Shown one piece after another: positions 1-4,846 of a stretch of 5,647 bases of DNA. The stretch is taken from NCBI GenBank assembly GCA_031282905.1, contig JAITCV010000125.1, forward strand, positions 1 to 5,647, read 5' to 3'. A program made the position numbers and the translations under genes. Under the pieces are notes generated by a model that saw only the letters and a program-made list of their open reading frames with translations, was not told where the DNA came from and made no database searches. This stretch comes from Azoarcus sp. (lineage in GTDB: Bacteria > Pseudomonadota > Gammaproteobacteria > Burkholderiales > Rhodocyclaceae). Within the stretch, counting starts at the first letter, position 1. Each line of letters opens with the position of its first letter.

Positions 1-515
1 AGCGACCAGTTGACGCCCAAAACGCCGGGGCCTTCGGGCTGGAAATAGCCGAGTTTGCCCCACCAGCGGCCCGTGTCGGTGACGCGTTGCGCCTTGAGAT
101 GGGCGCGATAGAGCGAAAAACCGCTACGCGCATCCCGCTTCGTCCAGTCGGCCGACCAGGGGTTTTGCCACGGGAAGAAGCTGATTTCGTGATCGGGCGC
201 CCCGGCGCCGTTGGCTAGATCGGCCGTGCCGAAGAGACCCGCTTCCAGTCCCAGGGTGTTGCCCAGGGCATACGGCGTACTCACGTGGATTTCGCCTTGC
301 AGGGTGCGGTGGTGCAGATTGCTGCCGAAGCGGTTTTTTTCGACGTCGTAGCGCTCGCGATGGCGCTGGAAAAACATCGCGCTGCCGCCGACCTTGGCAT
401 TTTCCAGCGCTCGCCAGAGCGTATCGGGGCCGTCGTCCGCCCGCGCCGGCGTCGCGCACGCGAGGCACGAGAGGACGGAGGCCAGCAGGCCCGCCACCGG
501 TTTGCCGCGCCTCAT
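1..515 (-). CDS. OprD/ChiP-like outer-membrane porin (chitoporin-like), partial, 3' end beyond the window
   Basis: An open minus-strand frame of 171 codons runs from ATG at 515 to the window edge without a stop. Seen: residues 1-26 look like a Sec signal peptide (MRRGK, then a hydrophobic stretch, then ATPARA before DDG). The mature part has alternating, aromatic-rich segments typical of a beta-barrel, such as GGSAMFFQRHRERYD, DHEISFFPWQNPW and SGFSLYRAHLKAQ. From memory, its spacing resembles E. coli ChiP/YbfM: DW near 133, SGFSLYRA at 141-148, then GYFQPEGPG at 156-174 region ending in NWS. Known: OprD-family ChiP is the outer-membrane channel for chito-oligosaccharides. The start overlaps the stop of the upstream PTS-EAL gene (ATGA), with a GAGG-like ribosome site about 5 nt upstream, so it is probably co-translated. 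The substrate is inferred from homology and from the chitobiose-type IIC partner; another OprD-type specificity is possible. More than half of the protein lies outside the window. Confidence 0.82.
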   Translation of the reverse strand, partial: MRRGKPVAGLLASVLSCLACATPARADDGPDTLWRALENAKVGGSAMFFQRHRERYDVEKNRFGSNLHHRTLQGEIHVSTPYALGNTLGLEAGLFGTADLANGAGAPDHEISFFPWQNPWSADWTKRDARSGFSLYRAHLKAQRVTDTGRWWGKLGYFQPEGPGVLGVNWS

Positions 516-2731
516 GTCGCCCTCGCCCGTTCCGCGCGCTCCCTCGCGTCGGCGGCGGCGTTCATGCGCAGGGCGTAGGCCAGCATGTCGTCGCCCGAAA
601 GCGGCGGACTGTAGAAATAGCCCTGGAAGAGATGGCAGCCCAGCGCGTGCAGGCGGTCGATCTGCTCCTGGTTTTCCACGAATTCGGCCACGACCTTGAT
701 CCTCAGCGCGCGGCACAGATCGACGATGGTGGCGATGACTTCCGCGCTGATTTCGCTGCTGGTCACGTCTTTACTCAAAACCTTGTCGATTTTCAGGGAA
801 CTGACCGGGAAATACTTGAGATAGACGAGCGAACTGTGGCCCATGCCGAAATCGTCGATGGAAATGGAAAAGCCCATGTCGTGCAGGCTGCTCAGAAGCC
901 GGTTGTGCGGCGCGTCCGGGTCGAGCGCGACGGATTCGGTGACTTCGAGGCCGATCATCGGCGTGGATAGATGGTGATCGTTCCGGCACTGCGCCACCTT
1001 TTCCGGCAGGTCGCCATCGTTCAGTTGCCGGGCGGACAGGTTGACCGAGGTCTTGAAATCCGAGGCCAGCCCCGCCGCGTGCCAGCGCGCACGCTCGGCG
1101 CAGGCTTCGTTCAGTACCCACAGACCCAGCGTGCGGATGAATTCGCCGTCCTCGGAGATGGCGATGATCACGGGCGCCGGCACCGGGCCGAACACCGAAT
1201 GCCGCCAGCGCACCAGTCCTTCCGCGCCGATCACCCGGCCGGTGCGGCCATCGACCTGCGGCTGGTATTCGAGATACAGACCTTCGCCCGTGTTCATCGC
1301 GGCTTCCAGTTCATGCGCGAGAATGCGCGCCAGCGCGCCCACTTCGTCGTCCCGGTCGAGGCACTTCTTGCCCGACGGGCCGACCGTGTTGTTGCAGGCA
1401 ATCTCCAGCAATTTGCGCTGCGCCGCCTTTTGCCGCTCCTTCTTGATCTGGTCGGAAATCTTGACGAAGGGCAAATAGATGAAGGTCCCCAGGACCAGGT
1501 TGAAGACTTGCAGGAGGCCGCCCGCCACGGAATGCGTGGCGAGCAGTCCGCTCAGGATGGGCGGCGTCGTCCATTCCAGCGCCACCATCGGCAAGGGCAC
1601 GAGTCCCAGGCGGATGGCCAGGAAACTCACCAGCGTGAGCGTCAGTGGCACGAGCAGGAAAGGCACGAGAAACACGGGATTCAGGATGACTGGCAAGCCG
1701 AAAAGCACGATCTCGTTGATGTTGAACAATCCCGGCGCGATGGAAATCTTGGCCATCCGGCGGCTGCCGTGATTGTGGCTGGCGATGAGAATGGCCGTAA
1801 GGAGGCAGATCGAGCTGCCCGCGCCGCCCATGAATACGAAAATGTCGAGAAAACTCTTGGTGACGATGTAGGGGGCTGGCAGGCCCTGCGCCTGCGCCAC
1901 CAGGTTGGCCTGCGTCGCCGCCGCGAAAAGATCGTGCGTCAAGGGATCGAACACGTTCGAGCCATGCAGCCCGAAAAACCAGCATAGATGCGTGATGAAC
2001 ACATAGACGATGCCGCTCCCCAGCATGTCGCGGAAAAGGTCGAAACGGAAGGGAAAGAGCAGCAGTTCGCGAACGGATTCCTGCACGGACAGGCCGAACG
2101 CCGCGCGAAAACCGAGGCCGATCGACGCGAACACGGACACGGTCACCAGCCCCGCGGCCAGACAGGCGAAAGCCTGCGGCGCGGAAGCCACGCCTTCCGA
2201 ATAAATCTGCACCTGCAGGACTTTCACGGCCACCAGCCGCAGGAAGAGCCGGACCGCCGTCACGCTGGCCAGGATGCCGACGAACAAGCCCTGTACGCCG
2301 ATGTGCCCGAGCATGTCGTCCGGCGGCAGCAGGACCACGAAGGCGCCCAGCGCCACCACGCTGGCCATCGCGGGGCTGACCGGCGCGAGCGGATTTTCCC
2401 GGTTGTGGACCAGCACCAGGTTATAGCTGATGCCGACCACCATCGGCAGCGACAACACGCCGAAACTCCCCTGCCAGATCAAGGCGAACAGGCCCGAGCG
2501 CCAGTTCGGGCCGAACAGCGCCCGCATGGCCTCATGAAATAGGGGCAAGGGCAGGTTGTTGCAGAGCACGGCCAGCGCTCCCGCCACCACCAGCGGCAGG
2601 CAGACCAGAAAGCCGTTGCGGATGGACAGCATCGTGGTGTTCAGGGCCCAGGCCGGAGTCGCCCAGTCATAGAGCCTCTCCATGAAACGGTCGGGAGAAG
2701 CTATGTGCGATGAGTGCAGTACAGTGGTCAT
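512..2731 (-). CDS. PTS IIC (diacetylchitobiose/cellobiose type) fused to an EAL c-di-GMP phosphodiesterase domain, 739 aa
   Basis: Inner-membrane fusion protein. Residues about 20-430 form a lactose/cellobiose-family IIC permease with roughly ten hydrophobic segments. It carries WFFGLHGSN (His256) and FNINEIVLFGLP (Glu340), which match the substrate-site His and Glu of ChbC-type permeases; LDIFVFMGGAGSS and FIYLPFVK are also typical. A charged linker (about 430-480) leads to an EAL domain at about 483-725. The metal and catalytic residues are all visible: E504 (EAL reads EGL), N564 (SVNLS), E596 (LEVTES), D626-D627 (IDDFG), K647 (LKID), E683 and E686 (AEFVEN) and Q703 (QGYFYSPP). An active phosphodiesterase is therefore expected. 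No GGDEF, IIA or IIB domain is present, and no IIA/IIB gene is in the window. The ATG at 2731 was chosen because it overlaps the leader ORF stop (ATGA) and sits about 40 residues before the first membrane helix. A TTG at 2848 would add 39 residues that resemble nothing and lacks a ribosome site. Inferred role: sugar-responsive c-di-GMP hydrolysis. Confidence 0.93.
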   Translation of the reverse strand: MTTVLHSSHIASPDRFMERLYDWATPAWALNTTMLSIRNGFLVCLPLVVAGALAVLCNNLPLPLFHEAMRALFGPNWRSGLFALIWQGSFGVLSLPMVVGISYNLVLVHNRENPLAPVSPAMASVVALGAFVVLLPPDDMLGHIGVQGLFVGILASVTAVRLFLRLVAVKVLQVQIYSEGVASAPQAFACLAAGLVTVSVFASIGLGFRAAFGLSVQESVRELLLFPFRFDLFRDMLGSGIVYVFITHLCWFFGLHGSNVFDPLTHDLFAAATQANLVAQAQGLPAPYIVTKSFLDIFVFMGGAGSSICLLTAILIASHNHGSRRMAKISIAPGLFNINEIVLFGLPVILNPVFLVPFLLVPLTLTLVSFLAIRLGLVPLPMVALEWTTPPILSGLLATHSVAGGLLQVFNLVLGTFIYLPFVKISDQIKKERQKAAQRKLLEIACNNTVGPSGKKCLDRDDEVGALARILAHELEAAMNTGEGLYLEYQPQVDGRTGRVIGAEGLVRWRHSVFGPVPAPVIIAISEDGEFIRTLGLWVLNEACAERARWHAAGLASDFKTSVNLSARQLNDGDLPEKVAQCRNDHHLSTPMIGLEVTESVALDPDAPHNRLLSSLHDMGFSISIDDFGMGHSSLVYLKYFPVSSLKIDKVLSKDVTSSEISAEVIATIVDLCRALRIKVVAEFVENQEQIDRLHALGCHLFQGYFYSPPLSGDDMLAYALRMNAAADARERAERARAT

Positions 2732-2865
2732 AAAACGTTTTTCGCCCGGCTTCCGGAAAGCAATGCAATGTGCGACGTCGGTGGAACGATTGCCCCGGTC
2801 ATCCTCGCGCGCTTCGTCGAGCGTTTGGCAGTGTAACAAGAATTGCAATGGCGGGGTTGGAACAT
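2728..2865 (-). CDS. 45-aa leader ORF upstream of and coupled to the PTS-EAL gene
   Basis: A small frame begins MFQPRHCNSCYTAK and ends SRAKNVL. It is preceded by the best Shine-Dalgarno of the operon (TAAGGAG, 8 nt before the ATG). Its TGA (2728-2730) overlaps the ATG of the PTS-EAL gene (2729-2731) in the ATGA arrangement, and that ATG has no ribosome site of its own. Reinitiation after reading this ORF is the simplest way to translate the downstream gene. The peptide is basic, cysteine-containing (C7, C10) and has no membrane segment; I recognise no family. It may work in cis as a translated leader rather than as a protein. An alternative is an indel that split an N-terminal extension of the fusion protein, but the IIC domain looks complete without one. 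Confidence 0.55.
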   Translation of the reverse strand: MFQPRHCNSCYTAKRSTKRARMTGAIVPPTSHIALLSGSRAKNVL

Positions 2866-2872
2866 GAACGGG

Positions 2873-2879
2873 TCTCCTT
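2873..2879 (-). promoter_or_regulatory. Strong Shine-Dalgarno of the operon leader ORF
   Basis: On the minus strand the sequence reads TAAGGAG followed by 8 nt and ATG at 2865. It decides in favour of ATG 2865 as the first translated start of the operon. The out-of-frame TTG at 2848 and the ATG at 2731 have no comparable site. Confidence 0.7.
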
Positions 2880-2901
2880 AGTCGTCGCGCACGCGCGCGA
2901 T

Positions 2902-2925
2902 GTCTTTAATCGACGGCTAAAAGAC
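2902..2925. promoter_or_regulatory. 24-bp palindrome, candidate operator of the porin/PTS-EAL operon
   Basis: The minus strand reads GTCTTT-TA-8 nt-TT-AAAGAC: 6-bp perfect arms, with one further matched pair inside after a mismatch. It lies between the leader hairpin and the leader ORF, where a repressor or activator could act. I do not recognise the regulator, and no regulator gene is in the window. It could also be a weak RNA stem. Confidence 0.35.
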
Positions 2926-2938
2926 GTTTATGTTCCGC

Positions 2939-2995
2939 AAAAAACGACCGGACATCACCTCGAGGGGAACTCCTGACGAGTTTTTCCCGCCGGTC
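2939..2995 (-). terminator. Leader hairpin with U-tract: possible attenuator of the operon
   Basis: Read on the minus strand, GACCGG (2995-2990) and CCGGTC (2951-2946) enclose an inner hairpin. In it GGG pairs with CCC, and AACTC pairs with GAGTT around a GTCAG loop. The outer stem is followed after one base by six T (2944-2939). That is the layout of an intrinsic terminator lying 74 bases or more upstream of the leader ORF. There is an asymmetric internal loop of about 13 nt on the 3' side, so the fold is less compact than a standard terminator. If the operon promoter lies to the right of it, transcription must read through. If the promoter lies to the left, this ends some other short transcript. 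I saw no convincing sigma-70 promoter on either side and no clear BglG-type antiterminator site. Confidence 0.45.
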
Positions 2996-3028
2996 AGCAC
3001 CCCGGCGCTATTTGTACGGAAGCGTCAA

Positions 3029-3046
3029 AAAGTAACCCCCTACTTT
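3029..3046. repeat. 18-bp inverted repeat AAAGTA-6 nt-TACTTT
   Basis: Perfect 6-bp arms flank an ACCCCC spacer, about 165 bp upstream of the leader ORF and just right of a minus-strand TTGACG (3028-3023). The TTGACG resembles a -35 box but has no acceptable -10 at 16-18 bp. The repeat could be a regulator site, but nothing identifies the regulator. Confidence 0.25.
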
Positions 3047-3064
3047 CTGCCGGTTATATATGGC

Positions 3065-3095
3065 AAAAAAGGGCAAGCGAAGCCCGCCCTTTTTT
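3065..3095. terminator. Bidirectional Rho-independent terminator
   Basis: A6-GGGC (3065-3074) pairs with GCCC-T6 (3086-3095) around an 11-nt middle that can add a GC-GAA-GC inner stem. Both strands present a GC stem followed by six U, so it can stop transcripts arriving from either side. It lies between divergently oriented genes, where no known coding transcript needs to end. It may insulate the operon or end an undescribed small RNA. Confidence 0.7.
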
Positions 3096-3182
3096 GGAGT
3101 GGAGGCAAGAACACCCCACAGCCGGACAGGTTCCGCCTTGGTTCCACACGATGAGGGAAATCGAGCGCTTCATTGCCTTTGC

Positions 3183-3274
3183 GTGAAAAAATGGGGAACG
3201 CTCGTCGTCTCGCCCGCCTCGTGGGCCGGGCATGCCTGCCCGATTTACGCCGCGAGCCAGTGCGCCACGGGCTT
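3183..3274 (-). repeat. Dispersed palindromic repeat, copy A
   Basis: On the minus strand this stretch begins AAGCCCGTG and ends CCCATTTTTTCAC. It is a diverged copy of 4272-4354, which lies in the opposite orientation. By hand alignment 44 of the first 60 positions agree, and copy A has an extra run of about 8-9 bases before the shared TCCCCAT. Its centre is a 13-nt-arm hairpin (3220-3232 with 3237-3249). In plus-strand RNA it keeps nine Watson-Crick pairs, three G-U pairs and one mismatch. It looks like a REP/BIME-type element; the family name is not known to me. Confidence 0.7.
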
Positions 3275-3300
3275 ACTCCCAAAAGGGGCGTCGGCGAATT

Positions 3301-3317
3301 CCCACGCCGAGCGTGGG
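3301..3317. repeat. Perfect 7-bp hairpin CCCACGC-CGA-GCGTGGG
   Basis: A perfect GC-rich inverted repeat with a 3-nt loop, 27 bases from repeat copy A. No T-run follows on either strand, so it is not an intrinsic terminator. Similar short GCGTGGG hairpins are common as dispersed repeats in proteobacteria (general recollection). Confidence 0.5.
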
Positions 3318-3334
3318 AGGAGACAGCAAGCGCC

Positions 3335-3356
3335 CGCGCTTCGTTTGCGCGTTTTT
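3335..3356 (+). terminator. Weak plus-strand terminator-like hairpin
   Basis: CGCGC (3335-3339) pairs with GCGCG (3347-3351) around a 7-nt loop and is followed by TTTTT (3352-3356). The stem is only 5 bp and a competing AAGCGC/GCGCTT stem overlaps it. No gene upstream needs it. Confidence 0.25.
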
Positions 3357-3624
3357 CCTTCCACCTTTAATCGCCCTCCCTTCGCGTCGAGGTTTGTTCA
3401 TCCGGTGTTTGGTGATACATTGGCTCCCCTGTTCGATTCCGTCCGTGGATCGCCAGGGAGGCCATTGCGATTCGAGAATGGAATGAGGCCGCGAACGCGG
3501 TCTGTTTATCTGGAGTACGCCGACCGATGATCCGACATGGAAGCCTCCTCTCAAACCAAGCGCTCGTTTCGTCGCACCTTTTTCCACCACGCGGCTGGTC
3601 GGGGCGGTGCGCGCCGCGTTGATC

Positions 3625-4185
3625 ATGACTCACCTGATTCGCGACTCCGCGCCGGTCGAACTGTACGCATGGCTGGATACCGACGCCGAGATTCCCGGCT
3701 GGGACATTTTCTCGTCCAACCCGTTCAGCCAGTCCCTGCCGGAGGATAACTTCACCACCGTGCGGAATTATTTCGCGGAATATCACCTGGAGTTTTACCG
3801 CCAGCGTCTGTACAAGGATTTTCCCAGCCGCCTGCATGCGCTCTTGCTCTTCGCCACGCGCGTCGACGCCGAGAATTTCCGTGCCAAGCACCCCGCGCAG
3901 GTTTTCGGCAAACACCTCGTTCCCGCCCGCAGCCGGGGTTCCTACGTCGTCTCGTTCCACGATGCGAGCTGGCTCGATTACCTGCGTCTTCCGCACAGCC
4001 TGAACCTGGCGACGCTCAACGAAGTCTCGAAGCATTACTGGAGCGGCCGCCTGGTCGAGGAGATCGGCCTGACCTTCATGGACAACGCCTGGCGGGAAAC
4101 GCCGGTGATCGAGGCGCTGTTCCAGGGGACGCTCGAACCCGTGACCCATCATCACCACACCGACTGGCTGCCCGGCTTTTCCTGA
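3625..4185 (+). CDS. Conserved-looking hypothetical protein, 186 aa
   Basis: The frame reads as a genuine soluble protein: balanced composition, amphipathic helices (NYFAEYHLEFYRQRLYKDF) and no signal peptide or membrane segment. Landmarks from the ATG at 3625 are VELYAWLD near the N-terminus, a central SRLHALLLFATRVDAENF segment, GSYVVSFHDASWLDYLRL, and a natural HHHH run near the end before TDWLPGFS. I do not recognise the family. The order 'LY', 'lfa...dAe.f', 'S..D.sWld' faintly recalls ADP-ribosyltransferase-like folds, but no catalytic triad can be assigned, so no function is claimed. ATG 3625 is preferred; in-frame GTG 3607 and TTG 3619 are alternatives, and none has a good ribosome site. 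The frame is open back to 3487 with no other usual start codon, so a 5' truncation or an atypical start is possible. Its TGA lies inside a repeat-like sequence (4183-4202), so its present C-terminus may have been set by that insertion. It stands alone, flanked by inverted repeat copies. Confidence 0.68.
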   Translation: MTHLIRDSAPVELYAWLDTDAEIPGWDIFSSNPFSQSLPEDNFTTVRNYFAEYHLEFYRQRLYKDFPSRLHALLLFATRVDAENFRAKHPAQVFGKHLVPARSRGSYVVSFHDASWLDYLRLPHSLNLATLNEVSKHYWSGRLVEEIGLTFMDNAWRETPVIEALFQGTLEPVTHHHHTDWLPGFS

Positions 4186-4202
4186 GAAGCCGTTTACGAT
4201 CC
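4183..4202 (+). repeat. Extra copy of the MITE terminal repeat overlapping a stop codon
   Basis: TGAGAAGCCGTTTACGATCC matches the left terminal repeat at 4235-4254 in 17 of 20 positions and in the same orientation, 52 bp apart. Its first three bases are the stop codon of the hypothetical gene. It looks like a solo end left by an earlier or nested element. Confidence 0.6.
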
Positions 4203-4234
4203 GTGCCATGAAGATTTTCCGGCGCCTTCTTCTG

Positions 4235-4380
4235 TAAGAAGCTGTTTACGATCTACGACAAACCGCAATTCAAGCCCGTGACGCATTGATCCGATCCGTA
4301 GGTCGGGCATACTTGCCCGACCTACGAGACGCCCGCGCTCCCCATCTTTCTCACAGGGGAAGATCATAAACAGCTTCTTA
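4235..4380. mobile_element. 146-bp MITE-like element with 20-bp terminal inverted repeats
   Basis: The left end TAAGAAGCTGTTTACGATCT (4235-4254) and the right end (4361-4380) are inverted copies with one mismatch in 20. The unit encodes nothing and carries repeat copy B with its strong hairpin in the middle. No clear target-site duplication is visible. The small size, matched ends and lack of coding fit a non-autonomous element. The parent transposase family cannot be named from these ends. Confidence 0.65.
4272..4354 (+). repeat. Dispersed palindromic repeat, copy B, with 13-bp perfect hairpin
   Basis: Starts AAGCCCGTG and ends CATCTTTCTCAC. It is homologous to 3183-3274 in inverted orientation. 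The centre is a perfect inverted repeat: CGTAGGTCGGGCA (4297-4309), TACT loop, TGCCCGACCTACG (4314-4326). It has no T-run, so it is a cruciform or RNA-hairpin repeat rather than a terminator. Confidence 0.78.
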
Positions 4381-4483
4381 ACTCGCGTACCGCCACCTCT
4401 CCGGCTACGTTTCCGCGTTTCCCGGTGGCTTGCGTCGGCGCATTCCGCCAGGAGCGCAAGCGTAGCAATTTCCCAAAACAGGT
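4381..4483. other. Non-coding stretch between the MITE and the toxin promoter
   Basis: With the MITE it completes the 4186-4519 gap between genes. I see no gene, RNA gene or strong hairpin in it. The frames crossing it in both directions are interrupted or are shadows of the toxin gene. Confidence 0.5.
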
Positions 4484-4512
4484 TTGCGTATTTATACAAG
4501 TGTTGATATAAC
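4484..4512 (+). promoter_or_regulatory. Sigma-70-type promoter and possible autoregulatory operator of the toxin-antitoxin pair
   Basis: TTGCGT (4484-4489), a 17-bp spacer and TATAAC (4507-4512) make a good match to a sigma-70 promoter. Inside it, TTATA (4492-4496) and TATAA (4507-4511) are inverted copies, with CAA and TTG nested between. The near-palindrome covers the -10 box, where antitoxins of HTH type usually bind to repress their own operon. The expected transcription start, about 7 nt after the -10, falls at or within a base of the toxin ATG (4520). Confidence 0.5.
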
Positions 4513-4519
4513 CTGCGGC

Positions 4520-4846
4520 ATGAAGCCACTCAGATTCGTCGATTCCAGCCAGAAAGACCTGCGCGAGATGCCCGCCGACGCGCGACACGCGTTGGGAATA
4601 GAACTGATGACCGTCCAGTTCGGTGGCGAGCCGAGCGACTTCAAGCCCATGTCGAGCGTGGGCGCAGGGGTATATGAAATTTGCCATCGGGATGCCCATG
4701 GTGCATTTCGGGTAATCCATGTCGCCAAGTTCGCCGATGCGATCTATGTGCTGCACGCCTTTCAGAAGAAGACGTGGAAGACGTCGAAGCCGGACGTCGA
4801 GTTGGCGATGAATCGTTACAGGAAACTGATTGGAGCACTTGAATGA
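4520..4846 (+). CDS. RelE/ParE-superfamily toxin (phage-derived Gp49/HigB-like), 108 aa
   Basis: Small basic protein of the usual length for this family. Recognisable parts are SVGAGVYEI (46-54), GAFRVIHVAKF (61-71), AIYVLHAFQKKTWKT (74-88) and a C-terminal helix LAMNRYRKL... These follow the Gp49-like pattern of a G-x-YEI strand, FRV strand and LH-F-KKT strand. Known role: ribosome-dependent or free mRNA interferase held inactive by the partner antitoxin. The toxin-first order and the ATGA overlap with the antitoxin are typical. ATG 4520 fits the family N-terminus (MKPLRFVDSS); the upstream in-frame TTG at 4484 lies within the promoter. There is no Shine-Dalgarno. Odd points: the Arg usually following YEI is Cys55, the Tyr usual in RVIY is His67, and KKTQKT is KKTWKT, so full activity is uncertain. 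Confidence 0.88.
   Translation: MKPLRFVDSSQKDLREMPADARHALGIELMTVQFGGEPSDFKPMSSVGAGVYEICHRDAHGAFRVIHVAKFADAIYVLHAFQKKTWKTSKPDVELAMNRYRKLIGALE

Larger units (their letters stand above)
3096..3606. other. Intergenic stretch without a supported gene
   Basis: About 510 bases between the bidirectional terminator and the unknown plus-strand gene. It contains the repeat copy at 3183-3274, the hairpin at 3301-3317, the weak terminator at 3335-3356 and a short palindrome CCGCG-AA-CGCGG at 3489-3500. Frames open here run through the repeat, have no ribosome site and read as arginine/proline-rich shadow protein. No clear promoter for the gene at 3625 was found. Confidence 0.6.

Noticed and set aside
971..1987. 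338-codon plus-strand open frame
   Set aside because: It lies antisense to the PTS-EAL gene, whose domains and catalytic residues are clear, and its protein is rich in Arg, His and Gln, as expected from reading the wrong strand of GC-rich DNA.
2732..2848. TTG start at 2848 extending the PTS-EAL protein by 39 residues
   Set aside because: There is no Shine-Dalgarno, the extension resembles no IIC N-terminus, and the ATG at 2731 overlaps the stop of a leader ORF that has a strong ribosome site.
3023..3028. Minus-strand TTGACG as the operon -35 box
   Set aside because: At 16-18 bp downstream there are only GC-rich bases (CCGGG), so no acceptable -10 is present.
2939..3046. BglG/LicT-type ribonucleic antiterminator site in the leader of a PTS operon
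   Set aside because: The hairpin sequence does not match the RAT consensus I remember, and no BglG-type gene is in the window.
3060..3530. 156-codon plus-strand open frame
   Set aside because: It begins at the bidirectional terminator and runs through repeat copy A and the hairpin at 3301-3317, with no ribosome site or family resemblance.
3367..4209. 280-codon minus-strand open frame opposite the hypothetical gene
   Set aside because: Its protein is low-complexity, arginine/glycine-rich shadow sequence, it has no ribosome site and crosses the repeat-derived region; the plus-strand frame is far more protein-like.
4297..4326. Strong 13-bp hairpin as a transcription terminator
   Set aside because: No T-run follows on either strand, and a diverged copy exists at 3220-3249, so it is better explained as a dispersed repeat.
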